Shown: positions 24,062 to 32,372 of the stretch, in pieces
Position numbering within the stretch: the stretch's first letter is position 1
Layout: the number at the start of each line of letters is the position of its first letter
Assembly: GCF_002217945.1 (NCBI RefSeq)
Contig: NZ_BCMG01000001.1
Span: forward strand, 248,001-312,000
DNA length: 64,000 nucleotides
Origin: Secundilactobacillus silagei JCM 19001
GTDB lineage: Bacteria > Bacillota > Bacilli > Lactobacillales > Lactobacillaceae
Reading direction: 5' to 3'
Notes under the pieces: generated by a model
The model's input: only the letters and a program-made list of their open reading frames with translations
The model's database searches: none
Told to the model about the DNA's origin: nothing
Position numbers and translations under genes: made by a program

Positions 24062-25006
24062 TTAATCATCAAAAGTTTTTAATTTACCCCGAAAATCGTC
24101 AATGCTGGTATAGCCCTTCTGTTTCATGATATCGGTCAGTTCTTTGGCTAACCGATCAAAGAGCGGAATACCTTCGTACCCAAACTGCGTACCGATCTGC
24201 ACCATAGACGCGCCGCAGAGGATGTGTTCAAACACATCGACGCCGTTTAAAATGCCACCAGTACCGACAATCGCAATTTCCGGCTTCAGCCGTAGTGCGA
24301 GACCACGGACGTTAGCCAGGGCAGTGGGTTTGACAGACGCTCCGCCAATACCGCCGTAACCACCCTTTGGCCGAATAACGACTTGTTCAGACTGCGGGTC
24401 AACGACGAGGGCGTTACCGATACTGTTGATCGAGTTGACGAAGGTGAGCGGGTACTGATTCAAGATCGCCGCAATCTGGTCAAAATGAACCAAATCAAAG
24501 TACGGTGGTAGTTTAACGCCCAACGGTTTGGTATAAAATTCGAATACCTGATCCAAAACGGTGTGCACCCGGTCAAAGTCATAACCGACTTGCGGTTTAC
24601 CAGGAACGTTGGGGCAGGATAAGTTTAATTCTACGAAGCCGGTATATTCAGAAGCCTGAATCTGATGCAGCATGGCGAGGTTGTCTGCCAAACTGGTGCC
24701 AGCAACGGATAAAAAGTTCGTCGTGCCAGGCCGTTTTTGCTGGTCAGCGATGACGTAGTTTAAGTAGTAATCCAACCCATTGTTGGGTAGACCCATCGAA
24801 TTAATACTGCCATGGGGCAGCGTGTGCATCCGCGGTGAGGGGTTACCGGCGCGTTTTTGAGGCGTCGCGCTTTTAGTGACGTAGGCCCCGGCATCCGACT
24901 GCACCAGTGCGTCCAAATCTCGTTTATTTTGACAACGAACCCCCGCCGCATTCATCATGCAGTTATTGAAGGTTCTGCCGCCAATCGTCGTTGCTAACAT
25001 GTTCAT
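24062..25006 (-). CDS. pyrD: Dihydroorotate dehydrogenase, class 1A (fumarate type)
   Basis: 314 residues from ATG 25006 (ribosome site GGGAGC ten bases upstream; TTG 25009 and ATG 25000 are alternatives). The sequence follows L. lactis PyrDA closely as I remember it: [14 protein letters not shown] with FMN-binding Lys45, [24 protein letters not shown] with the catalytic-base Cys131, [38 protein letters not shown] and IVGTGGI. Cys as base and no PyrK partner point to the soluble homodimer that oxidises dihydroorotate with fumarate in pyrimidine synthesis. It stands alone, away from the pyr operon; no PyrR-type leader was seen upstream of it. Confidence 0.95.
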   Translation of the reverse strand: MNMLATTIGGRTFNNCMMNAAGVRCQNKRDLDALVQSDAGAYVTKSATPQKRAGNPSPRMHTLPHGSINSMGLPNNGLDYYLNYVIADQQKRPGTTNFLSVAGTSLADNLAMLHQIQASEYTGFVELNLSCPNVPGKPQVGYDFDRVHTVLDQVFEFYTKPLGVKLPPYFDLVHFDQIAAILNQYPLTFVNSINSIGNALVVDPQSEQVVIRPKGGYGGIGGASVKPTALANVRGLALRLKPEIAIVGTGGILNGVDVFEHILCGASMVQIGTQFGYEGIPLFDRLAKELTDIMKQKGYTSIDDFRGKLKTFDD

Positions 25007-25189
25007 CAAAAATCAGCTCCCTGTCTGAATTTATTTGGTCTTCAATTGCCGTTAACTCTACCTTAAATATTTGTCAGCGTCAAGGTGTACTTGATTGGGG
25101 AAACTTTTCAGAATTTTGATTGTTTCCAGCAGACAATTGCTACCAAGAACTGGTAAGATAGAGCTTAAATGTTTAAAGGAGGACCAGCT

Positions 25190-25597
25190 TTGAGTGAAAA
25201 TGATAAACCAGCTTTAAAACTGGGTGACGATAAATTTGCCGAAATGATGCTGTTTTTGAAGACGCCCATCAATCAAAAAAATCACCGGGACTACCGGTTT
25301 GGTGAATCTGAACTGCGTGAATTGCAAGAAGGCATCTGGGCCATGCCAGCCTACCTGGAAGACGATGATCCTTACAGCCTGTTTTTCCTATTTACCACGA
25401 TCGATACGGGCGAGATGGTCGTTGCCTTTGCGGAAGGGGAGCGACAGGACAAGCAGTTGAAGTTAGGCCAGCCGCTGACCACTGGTGCTGGGTTGAATAA
25501 CCTCTTTGCTCACCAGGAAAAACGGGCGCAGCGGGTGCTGAAATTTTTGAATGACATTTCCCGGGCGGATGAAGCAGAGTGGCACCAGATCGTTTAG
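25190..25597 (+). CDS. Hypothetical cytosolic protein
   Basis: 135 residues. TTG 25190 is chosen: AAAGGAGG at 25176-25182 is 7 bases upstream, while the ATG at 25169 precedes that site. No family recognised. It is soluble, rich in Asp/Glu/Lys, with a central beta-rich stretch (YSLFFLFTTIDTGEMVVAFAEGE) and helical ends. An extended -10 (TGGTAAGAT, 25151-25159) with TTGCTA at 25137-25142 lies just upstream, so it has its own promoter, separate from the permease downstream. Confidence 0.65.
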   Translation: MSENDKPALKLGDDKFAEMMLFLKTPINQKNHRDYRFGESELRELQEGIWAMPAYLEDDDPYSLFFLFTTIDTGEMVVAFAEGERQDKQLKLGQPLTTGAGLNNLFAHQEKRAQRVLKFLNDISRADEAEWHQIV

Positions 25598-25671
25598 TCG
25601 ATCAGCTGGCGTCATCTTAATGCTGCTTGACATCTAACGGGCTGAAATTTATACTTAGCTCAATTAATAAA

Positions 25672-25706
25672 CCTTTTAAATTTAGTCCCGTGAGGCTAAT
25701 AAAGGG
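25672..25706 (+). promoter_or_regulatory. PyrR binding loop (anti-antiterminator) of a pyr-type attenuator
   Basis: AGTCCCGTGAGGCT (25684-25697) matches the PyrR binding-loop consensus ARUCCNGNGAGGYU at every position. It folds as AG(U)CC/GGCU with a CGUGA loop, and a lower stem CCTTTT/AAAGGG (25672-25677 with 25701-25706) closes it. A terminator follows 30 bases later and the next gene is a nucleobase permease. Confidence 0.8.
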
Positions 25707-25734
25707 TCGGCGCTGACAACAGCAAAAAACACGA

Positions 25735-25770
25735 CACCTCTATACCTGCGGGCATAGAGGTGCTTTTTGT
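25735..25770 (+). terminator. Attenuator terminator upstream of the NCS1 permease
   Basis: CACCTCTATACC (25735-25746) pairs with GGCATAGAGGTG (25751-25762) with one mismatch, followed by CTTTTTGT. With the PyrR loop it forms a UMP-dependent attenuator; the antiterminator pairing was not worked out. Confidence 0.8.
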
Positions 25771-25820
25771 GTGGGTAATAGCAGATACACTATAAAACGA
25801 TCAATGAGGGAGTGTTTTTG

Positions 25821-27185
25821 TTGGCGAAAAATGGGTTAGGACGGGTCCCCGCAATTCCAATGGCAGCCCGGCACATGTCTTACTGGGATATGTTTGCTAC
25901 CTGGGTTGGTGCCAATGCCAATAACGGTACTTGGTATATCGGCGGTGTGATTGCGGCTTGTGGGTTCTTGACGGCTTCGACAACCTTAATCGTGGCTGGT
26001 ATTATTTCGTATCTCTTACTGGCAGCAGCGAGTTATATGGGGTATAAAACGGGGCTCACGGCCATGACCTTGACGCGGGCGTCCTTTGGATTACGAGGCA
26101 GTCTGTTGCCTTCCGTCATTAATCTGGTTCAGTTTATCGGCTGGGCTGCCGTGAATACGTTTATTGCGGCCACCTCGATGAGTTTCCTGTTTCACGACCT
26201 GTTTGGCTGGCCAGTCTACGGTAAGCCGGGCGGATCAATGGGGGTGGTCGTCGGGATCCTCGTCATGAGTGTGTTTCACCTCCTCAGTGTTTCAGTCGGC
26301 CAGCGGTCAGTTCAACTGATTGAACGAATCGGCATCGTTTTGGTCTTTATCTTCGTAATCTGGGAAACCATTGTGGTGTTTAAAACGGTTTCGTTCCACG
26401 AAATTTTGAACTGGCAGCCACCGCACAATTTAAAAATGACGCCAGGCGCTGCCATTGATGTCCTAGCAGCTTTTAACTTGGCCTGGGTAACGGCAGCCAG
26501 CGACTTTTCTCGCTTTACTGGCGTCAAAAGAAACGCGACTCAAGCTGCCTTTTTAGGGGCTAACCTTGGCCTGTTCTGGTTCGCCTTTATTGGTGTCATT
26601 GCCACGATTGGGACGGCCATCACGTTGAACCATTTTGACCCCAACAACTCGGATCCTAGTACGATTGCTAGTAAACTGGGATTGGGCTTTCTAGCCATGA
26701 TCGTCATTATTTTAACCAGTACGACTGCCAACGCGGTGAATTTGATGTCAGCTGGTTCGGCGCTCACCAATATGACGCGGCGGTTAAGTCTGAAGGTCAG
26801 TCTGTGGGTGGTCACCTTAATTGCCTGTGCAGTCACCTTCTTACCACTTTTTGTAGCCTCGTTTCTAACGATCTTTACGGCTTTTCTAGATGGTATCGGC
26901 ATGGTACTTGGACCCGAAATCGGGATCTTCTTAGTCGACTATTTCTGGTTACGTCATCGCCAGTATCAGATTGACGACTTTACCAAGGTTCACGGGAAGT
27001 ATTGGTATCAGGGCGGCGTTAACTGGATCGCCATTTTAGTTTGGGTGGTGTCAGTGGCCTGCTACATCGGTTTAAAGCACGTGGCTGTGATTGCAAACTC
27101 GATTGGGGCAACGTTTGTGGTGATCGTTTTGAGTATGCTGCTGTATGGTTTGCTGATGAAATTCACACAAAGACAGGTTCAATAG
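25821..27185 (+). CDS. NCS1 family nucleobase permease (cytosine/uracil type), PyrR-controlled
   Basis: 454 residues from TTG 25821, 8 bases after GAGGGAG; GTG 25812 overlaps that site. About 12 membrane segments. Family features: SYWDMFATWVGANANNGTWY at the start (NCS1 first helix), TLTRASFGLRGS, QFIGWAAVNTF, the AWVTAASDFSRF motif in the sixth/seventh helix region, and a C-terminal VDYFWLRHRQYQIDD segment as in CodB-like permeases. It would import a pyrimidine or purine base with H+ or Na+. The PyrR-type attenuator upstream argues for a pyrimidine (uracil or cytosine). Most PyrR-controlled transporters I know of are NCS2 (PyrP/UraA), so this is an atypical combination. Confidence 0.88.
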   Translation: MAKNGLGRVPAIPMAARHMSYWDMFATWVGANANNGTWYIGGVIAACGFLTASTTLIVAGIISYLLLAAASYMGYKTGLTAMTLTRASFGLRGSLLPSVINLVQFIGWAAVNTFIAATSMSFLFHDLFGWPVYGKPGGSMGVVVGILVMSVFHLLSVSVGQRSVQLIERIGIVLVFIFVIWETIVVFKTVSFHEILNWQPPHNLKMTPGAAIDVLAAFNLAWVTAASDFSRFTGVKRNATQAAFLGANLGLFWFAFIGVIATIGTAITLNHFDPNNSDPSTIASKLGLGFLAMIVIILTSTTANAVNLMSAGSALTNMTRRLSLKVSLWVVTLIACAVTFLPLFVASFLTIFTAFLDGIGMVLGPEIGIFLVDYFWLRHRQYQIDDFTKVHGKYWYQGGVNWIAILVWVVSVACYIGLKHVAVIANSIGATFVVIVLSMLLYGLLMKFTQRQVQ

Positions 27186-27449
27186 GTGTTCATTGAGGTT
27201 TGATAATGTTATTCTTACTATAGTGACAGGATATGACTAACTAATACTGGAAATACTTTTGAAGTTTGGCTTTGAATGTAGTTTGTTAAACGTCGCTAGT
27301 CGCTAAACGTGACAGCATTGCCATGGATGGCGCTAAAATGCGCTTTGAGTGTTCAGTGTAAGCTGGACCAGTAATCGTATCTGATTGACGGGTAAGTGAA
27401 AATTAAGAAATTGATTTTCTCAGTGCTAGTCGGTCACCCTGCCACTCGG

Positions 27450-27485
27450 AAGGTTCCTTCAGTGAAAAACTGGGGGAGCCTTTTT
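27450..27485 (+). terminator. Terminator-like hairpin
   Basis: AAGGTTCCTTCAGT (27450-27463) pairs with ACTGGGGGAGCCTT (27469-27482), then TTTTTG. It lies 265 bp after the permease stop, so it may end a long 3' untranslated region or a separate small transcript. Confidence 0.65.
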
Positions 27486-27500
27486 GTGTAAGGTGTGGAA

Positions 27501-27597
27501 GAAAGCGTTTAGGTAGTGGAGTGTAGTGAGCCATTGCGAAATTTGCCTAGGCTTGGCAAATTACGTAATGGCTCACTACATGCAACTACCTGCTTTC
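27501..27597. repeat. 97-bp imperfect palindrome
   Basis: Left arm 27501-27547 and right arm 27553-27597 are inverted repeats sharing GAAAGC, AGGTAGT, and the uninterrupted TGTAGTGAGCCATT followed by AATTTGCC; a 5-bp centre separates them. Too long for a simple terminator and without a T-tail. Confidence 0.85.
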
Positions 27598-27784
27598 TGG
27601 AACCCGATTAGACTAGATAAGAGCCATGAACTTTATACGGCCGGAATCTGAGTTGTGGAACCCGATTCGGCTAGATAAGAGCAATGAACTACTTTGCCTG
27701 GGCTTGGCAAATTACGTAATGGCTCACTACATGCAACTACCTGCTTTCTGGAACCCGATTCGTCTAGATAAAAGCCATAAGACT
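27542..27784 (+). repeat. 92-bp direct repeat pair plus intervening fragment of the dispersed element
   Basis: Units 27542-27633 and 27693-27784 are nearly identical at an offset of 151 bp. Each ends in GGAACCCGATT..CTAGATAA, a word that also occurs once between them (27657-27690) directly after GGCCGGAATCTGAGTTGT (27639-27656), which is the right outer arm of the 230-bp dispersed repeat of copies A and B. Confidence 0.9.
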
Positions 27785-28052
27785 ACCCCCAAAACTTAGT
27801 GAATTCAAACGCTCACCCAGCCAACATCCCCACCCAAATCAACCGCACATCAACCAATAGTGCCTAACCTTATTTCACAAAATTCATGAGAAACTACAAA
27901 GTTTACCCGTTTCCAACCCCCATTTATCAAGCTTTTAAGATTAGAAAATTCTTCATGAAATTATTAGAAAATATTTTAATGAATTTGCTAGACATTCGTG
28001 AACGGAGGGTTTAAACTAGCAAAATCTTGTGAATAATAAAGGGGTGGAACAA

Positions 28053-28595
28053 ATGTATTTACGTCGCGCAGAAATGAAGGATTTACCACAAATCGAATCA
28101 ATCATCCAGGATGGGAAAACGCACCTGGCGGCTCAACACATTGATCAATGGCAGGGGGGATATCCCAATACCAGCGTCTTGGTCAACGACATTCAAAATG
28201 GGCACACAGTGGTCTTAGTTGAGGGTTACGAAGTGTTAGGAACGGCTGCGGTCATTCCAGCACCAGACGAAAGTTACCAAGTTATTGATGGTGATTGGCT
28301 GACGCACGACGATACGTACGTTGCCATCCACCGGGTTGCCGTATCCGCTAACCATCGTGGACAAGGGCTCTCCGGTAAATTATTTGCTGCCATTTTTAAG
28401 GAGATCGAAGCTAACTCTTCAATCAATGGCATTCGAATCGATACGCATCCGGATAATAAAGGGATGCAGCACGTTATCAAGAAGGCTGGTTTCAGTGATA
28501 CGGGTACCGTTAAAGTATTAGCTGATTCACAGATCGTTCACGATTTTGCTTATGAAAAATTAACAACAGCTGGGTCGCTTGTCAAAACCCGCTAA
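28053..28595 (+). CDS. GNAT family N-acetyltransferase
   Basis: 180 residues from ATG 28053 behind AAAGGGGTGG; an in-frame GTG at 28029 has no ribosome site. Acetyl-CoA binding motif A is clear: VAIHRVAVSANHRGQGLSGKLFAAIFKEIE, followed by IRIDTHPDNKGMQHVIKKAGF, the classic motif B. The N-terminal part (YLRRAEMKDLPQIESIIQDG) and the HIDQWQGGYPN segment resemble acetyltransferases near YjcF/RimI-like groups in lactobacilli; substrate unknown. Own terminator at 28605-28634. Confidence 0.9.
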   Translation: MYLRRAEMKDLPQIESIIQDGKTHLAAQHIDQWQGGYPNTSVLVNDIQNGHTVVLVEGYEVLGTAAVIPAPDESYQVIDGDWLTHDDTYVAIHRVAVSANHRGQGLSGKLFAAIFKEIEANSSINGIRIDTHPDNKGMQHVIKKAGFSDTGTVKVLADSQIVHDFAYEKLTTAGSLVKTR

Positions 28596-28604
28596 TTTGA
28601 TTTG

Positions 28605-28634
28605 AACGTTTGCCCACGGGTGAGCGTTTTTTTG
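28605..28634 (+). terminator. Rho-independent terminator
   Basis: AACGTTTGCCC pairs with GGGTGAGCGTT (with G-U pairs) and runs into T7. Confidence 0.75.
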
Positions 28635-28682
28635 GCTTTAACTGCCTAACTTGTTAGCTGATTTTCCCTAAAAATGTGATAG

Positions 28683-28688
28683 TATAAT
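28683..28688 (+). promoter_or_regulatory. -10 hexamer of the CDF-DtxR operon
   Basis: TATAAT, 20 bp upstream of the CDF start; the -35 region is poor, which would suit an activator-dependent or repressed promoter. Confidence 0.4.
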
Positions 28689-28707
28689 CTTGTAGGGGGG
28701 AATCGGT

Positions 28708-29631
28708 ATGGCAGAAGATAAACGCATGTCGGGTAAAAAATTTTTCACGGTCACCGTTTTAAACGGTGTTATTACAATCGTTGAAGCAATTGGTGGCTTA
28801 TTGTCTGGCAGTCTGTCGCTGCTATCCGATGCCTTCCATAACCTGGGTGATACTTTTTCTATCGTGATCAGCTACATTGCCCATCGAATCAGTTTACGGG
28901 ATGAAGACGAGCGCAATACCTTTGGTTATGGCCGGGCGCAAATTTTGGCAGCCATGTTAAATGCCCTGCTGCTGATTGTCGTGTCGATCTTTTTGGTGGT
29001 CGAAGCGATTAAACGGCTGAGCCATCCTGAAACGATCAATGGTGAACTCATGATGACGGTGGCAATCATTGGCCTGGTTGCTAATTTAGCTTCAGCCATT
29101 TTAATGCACCGTGGATCAAAACATAATTTGAATATGAAAGCCACTTATTTGCACCTGCTCAGCGATACTTTATCATCAATTGGCGTTATTTTCGGCGCAA
29201 TCATGATTCAGTGGTACAATGTTACTATCATTGACCCAATTATCACGATCATAGTGGCGGCTTATATTACGTTTGAGTCATGGCCGATTGTCCGCCACAC
29301 CATTACGATCCTGATGCAGGGGGCACCGCAAATGAATTACGATGCCATTAAGAAAGATTTAATGCAAATTGATGGGATTACAAGCGTGCACCACATTCAC
29401 GTCTGGATGATCGATGAAAATCGCATCATGTTTTCTGCCCACATTAACATGCGTGATATGCTACTGAGTGAAGCTGAACCGATCTATCATCAGATTGAAG
29501 AAGTTTTAGCTAAAAAGTACGGTATCTGCCACGTGACGTTGCAGGCGGAAGATATTCGCGGACGTAATGAAGAAATGATTCTTAATGAAGATTTTGACCA
29601 GCAACTTTTAAATCGACAAAATGAAAAATAA
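28708..29631 (+). CDS. Cation diffusion facilitator (CDF) divalent metal exporter
   Basis: 307 residues; ATG 7 bases after AGGGGGG. Six membrane helices with the paired metal-site motifs DAFHNLGD (helix 2) and HLLSDTLSS (helix 5), HxxxD type as in CzcD/ZitB, then a cytoplasmic domain from about residue 210 (GITSVHHIHVWMIDENRIMFSAHI). Sequence pattern is of the zinc/cobalt CzcD branch, but the gene is 16 bp upstream of a DtxR-family regulator, a class that usually senses Mn(II) or Fe(II), so manganese export is also plausible. It expels the metal in exchange for protons. Confidence 0.92.
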   Translation: MAEDKRMSGKKFFTVTVLNGVITIVEAIGGLLSGSLSLLSDAFHNLGDTFSIVISYIAHRISLRDEDERNTFGYGRAQILAAMLNALLLIVVSIFLVVEAIKRLSHPETINGELMMTVAIIGLVANLASAILMHRGSKHNLNMKATYLHLLSDTLSSIGVIFGAIMIQWYNVTIIDPIITIIVAAYITFESWPIVRHTITILMQGAPQMNYDAIKKDLMQIDGITSVHHIHVWMIDENRIMFSAHINMRDMLLSEAEPIYHQIEEVLAKKYGICHVTLQAEDIRGRNEEMILNEDFDQQLLNRQNEK

Positions 29632-29647
29632 CAAGGAGTAAGATAGT

Positions 29648-30295
29648 ATGACACCCATGAAAGAGGATTATTTAAAAATTATCTTTGAACTTGGTGGCGC
29701 AAGTGAGAAGGTGTCGAACAAACAGATCGCCATTAGTTTGAACATTGCAGCGGGTTCAGTCACTGAAATGATCAATAAAATGGTTGAGGAAGGTTTAGTT
29801 AACCACGAACCATACGCTGGAATTTCGCTGACTGATTCCGGTCGTGAGAAAGCGGTAACATTAGTTCGCAAGCACCGGTTATGGGAAACTTTTCTGGTTA
29901 AAAAGTTAGATTTTGCGTTGCCTGACTTGGACGTGGAAGCTGAAAAGCTGGAACACGTGACTAGCGAAAAATTGGCCAATGCCATGGACGACGCGCTGGA
30001 CCATCCCAAAACCTGTCCTCATGGTGGGACGATTCCTGATCGTAACGGTCATTTTGACAGTGAATCCCACTTGATCTTAAATGCGGTAGAAGACGGTAAA
30101 ACGGTCACGGTTTCCCGGTTTATTGATAACCATGATCTGCTGACTTATTTGGGTGATATCAAACTTGATATTGGTGATCAGCTGAAGGTCAACAAGCACG
30201 ATCCGTTTGAAGGCCCAGTCTTAGTGACCAATTTAACCGATAAACAGGATTTGACGATCGGCTACAAGGCCGCTCACTATATTTTTGTCGAATAA
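29648..30295 (+). CDS. DtxR/MntR family metal-dependent regulator
   Basis: 215 residues, three-domain type. Residues 1-65 are the winged helix (YLKIIFELGGASEKVSNKQIAISLNIAAGSVTEMINKMVEEGLV), 65-140 the dimer/metal domain with HRLWETFLVKKL and the characteristic CPHGGTIP segment, and 140-215 a FeoA-like SH3 domain. Family members bind Mn2+/Fe2+ and repress or activate metal transporters. Co-transcribed with the CDF exporter just upstream; possible autoregulation of the pair. Terminator follows. Confidence 0.92.
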   Translation: MTPMKEDYLKIIFELGGASEKVSNKQIAISLNIAAGSVTEMINKMVEEGLVNHEPYAGISLTDSGREKAVTLVRKHRLWETFLVKKLDFALPDLDVEAEKLEHVTSEKLANAMDDALDHPKTCPHGGTIPDRNGHFDSESHLILNAVEDGKTVTVSRFIDNHDLLTYLGDIKLDIGDQLKVNKHDPFEGPVLVTNLTDKQDLTIGYKAAHYIFVE

Positions 30296-30318
30296 TTGTT
30301 AAGAGTAAGTTTAAGGGT

Positions 30319-30366
30319 AAAAAAGGAGCTAGTATTCCCGATAATCGCGGATACTAGCTCTTTTTA
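30319..30366 (+). terminator. Bidirectional terminator after the DtxR gene
   Basis: AAAAAAGGAGCTAGTAT pairs with ATACTAGCTCTTTTT; lies between convergent genes. Confidence 0.9.
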
Positions 30367-30375
30367 GTGTTGAGA

Positions 30376-30705
30376 TTATAAAATCAAGAACAGTAAAATG
30401 GCGTTAACTAAAGCGGTCAGCAGCGGGCCAACGGTTTTGAACAGGCTTACCTTGAATCCAATTAGGCCGTCAAACAACTGGATTAGGGTCATGATCGTGG
30501 CTAAGCCAATTAAATAGGGCCGCGAAACAAAGATCACTAGGCCAATGGCGACAACGAGGATTCCTAAGCTTCTGGAGACTGCGTACTTGGCAGTGATCAG
30601 TCCGCTTGCTGGCTGTTTTTTGGCACTTACGTAAGCGTCAATGGAAAAGCCAAAGCTGACTGCTGCACTGATTAAAGTGAAGATGGCACATAAATAATAG
30701 GTCAT
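30376..30705 (-). CDS. Small four-helix membrane protein
   Basis: 109 residues, four predicted membrane helices with almost no soluble part. The layout (short loops, SRSLGILVVAIGLVIFVSRPYLIGLATIMTLIQLFDGLIG) is reminiscent of DUF4267-like proteins, but this is a weak resemblance. No function can be given. Convergent with the DtxR gene and divergent from the ThrE-type exporter pair. Confidence 0.75.
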   Translation of the reverse strand: MTYYLCAIFTLISAAVSFGFSIDAYVSAKKQPASGLITAKYAVSRSLGILVVAIGLVIFVSRPYLIGLATIMTLIQLFDGLIGFKVSLFKTVGPLLTALVNAILLFLIL

Positions 30706-30900
30706 TTGATAACTTGCCTCATTTCTAAGATGTTACTTGTATTTTTAAATATAACTAGCAATTTGTCAACCGCGCTGAATTTTGCTTGATTTTGAATGGT
30801 TCCTAGTAAAAAGTTCCCAATTCACGTAATTAAGGATAGCGCAACATTCTTGAGCAACGTATAATCTAAAGCAGGAAGTTTTTGAACGGAGATGGTTGGC

Positions 30901-31650
30901 ATGACAAATGATCAGGGGCATTTGATGATTAAAACTGCGCTGCATGCAGGGCGCATCATGATTGAAAATGGATCCGAGGTCGCCAGGGTGGAGGATACGA
31001 TTCGACGGATCGCGTTAAATGCCGGGTATCCCGATAGTAAGGTTTACGTGACGATTACCGGAATCATGATGTCGATTTCAGGCGAAGAAAACGCCCAGAT
31101 CGAACCGGTGACATCGCGGTCGATTGACCTAGAAAAGATTACCCAGGTGAATGATCTGTCGCGGCATTTTGCGGCTCACAAGATTGATCTGGCGCAATTT
31201 GATGACCGATTGACGCATTTGGACCAGCATCCCCGGTATTTTCCGGTTTGGCTGCAGTTGATTTCCGCTGGCTTAGTGAGCGGTACTTTGGAAGTTGTTT
31301 TTCGAGGAAATTACCCAGACTTTTTAGTCAGTTGCTTAATTGGTCTGGTTGGCTGGGGTGTGTTCTACGGGATGAGCCAACTGGTCAGGGTGCGTTTTTT
31401 GAGTGAGTTTTTAGCCGCGACAGCAATTGGTATTTTGGCAATTTTAGCGGTTAAATTTCAGCTTGGAACTAATGCTGATGACATTATTATTGGCAGTGTG
31501 ATGCCGTTAGTTCCTGGCGTGCCGCTGACTAACGCCGTCAGAGATATCTTAGCCGGTGATCTGGTCAGTGGTATTGCCCGGGGCATGGAAGCTTTAATGA
31601 GTGCCATCGCGATTGGCAGTGGGATCGCCATGATCCTGCAAGCGATGTGA
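30901..31650 (+). CDS. Threonine/serine exporter-like, ThrE N-terminal half (DUF1212)
   Basis: 249 residues from ATG 30901 (GGAG nine bases upstream; the ATG at 30892 abuts that site). The first ~105 residues form the soluble domain with ALHAGRIMIENGSEVARVEDTIRRI and VTITGIMMSI, the DUF1212 signature; about five membrane helices follow, with GSVMPLVPGVPLTNAVRDI, the typical end motif. With the next gene it makes the two-part form of ThrE, exporting threonine or serine in exchange for protons. Substrate not proven. Confidence 0.9.
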   Translation: MTNDQGHLMIKTALHAGRIMIENGSEVARVEDTIRRIALNAGYPDSKVYVTITGIMMSISGEENAQIEPVTSRSIDLEKITQVNDLSRHFAAHKIDLAQFDDRLTHLDQHPRYFPVWLQLISAGLVSGTLEVVFRGNYPDFLVSCLIGLVGWGVFYGMSQLVRVRFLSEFLAATAIGILAILAVKFQLGTNADDIIIGSVMPLVPGVPLTNAVRDILAGDLVSGIARGMEALMSAIAIGSGIAMILQAM

Positions 31651-31660
31651 GGGCGAAACG

Positions 31661-32143
31661 ATGCTGAACTTAATAATGGATTTAATCTTAACTTATATTG
31701 GAACTGTCACCTTTGGTATCCTGCTTAATGTGCCGCGACGGGGGCTTAATATTGGGGGCTGGATCGGCGCACTCAGTTTTCTGTTCTACCGGCTCTGTAT
31801 GATGGCTAACATGGGCATTGCCTTCGCTAACCTAGTTGGGGCGTTGATCATTGGTATTTTAAGCATGCAGGCTGCGAGGTACAAAAAAATGCCGGTCATT
31901 AACTTCAATATTCCGGCACTGGTACCGTTTGTTCCCGGCGGTCAAGCCTATCAAATGGTGAAAAACTTTGCGCTGGGCAACGTTTCCGAGGCGATTAGTT
32001 TTTTACTGCAAGTCATGATCATCTCGGGATCGATTGCCTTTGGTTTTTTGTTAGCTGAAATGGTTAATCGGGTCCAGGCGAGAGTTATGCTGGCGTTATC
32101 CAGTCGCTGGCGTCATGAACATCGGCATAATCCGAGACTGTAA
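31661..32143 (+). CDS. Threonine/serine exporter-like, ThrE C-terminal half (DUF3815)
   Basis: 160 residues, ATG ten bases after the upstream stop with GAGGG as ribosome site. Five hydrophobic segments; ILLNVPRRGLNIGGWIGAL and ALVPFVPGGQAYQMVKNF are conserved in this family, the latter echoing the MPLVPGVPLT motif of the partner. The two genes together correspond to a single full-length ThrE. The stop codon begins the B copy of the dispersed repeat. Confidence 0.9.
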   Translation: MLNLIMDLILTYIGTVTFGILLNVPRRGLNIGGWIGALSFLFYRLCMMANMGIAFANLVGALIIGILSMQAARYKKMPVINFNIPALVPFVPGGQAYQMVKNFALGNVSEAISFLLQVMIISGSIAFGFLLAEMVNRVQARVMLALSSRWRHEHRHNPRL

Positions 32144-32372
32144 AAAGAGTGTGCGGAAAAACTCGGTAGATTCCAGAATTTAACCCAATAATGCCCATTC
32201 CGGCGAACTTTGTCGGGATGGGCATTATTGGGTTAAATGGCCGTAATCTGAGTTTTGGAGCATGATTAGGCTATATTGAAGTATTAAACAAATGGTTATC
32301 TTTCTACTGTCTACAGTTAAGAGGTCAATTGAAATACTGACCAATAGGGCCTATGGTGCAGCTCCCTTTTAC
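32143..32372 (+). repeat. 230-bp dispersed intergenic repeat with long hairpin, copy B
   Basis: Same length and orientation as copy A. Inner stem 32178-32202 / 32214-32238 with the identical loop GCGAACTTTGT. Compared with copy A the stem has paired changes at 32185/32231, 32189/32227, 32192/32224, 32196/32220 and 32197/32219 and one wobble change at 32217. Again between convergent genes; its right end runs up to and over the stop codon of the DUF1634 gene. Confidence 0.9.

Larger units (their letters stand above)
27186..28052. other. 867-bp gene-free, repeat-bearing gap
   Basis: No supported coding sequence. From 27186 to 27449 there is unstructured-looking sequence with two GCTAGTCG words (27293, 27425 region); a terminator-like hairpin lies at 27450-27485; a long palindrome and direct repeats occupy 27501-27784; 27785-28020 is AT-rich and probably carries the promoter of the acetyltransferase gene, though no clear hexamer pair was found. 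Confidence 0.7.

Noticed and set aside
27501-27784. CRISPR array
   Set aside because: Only two long repeats with unequal spacing and internal palindromes; no short regular repeats with unique spacers and no cas gene.
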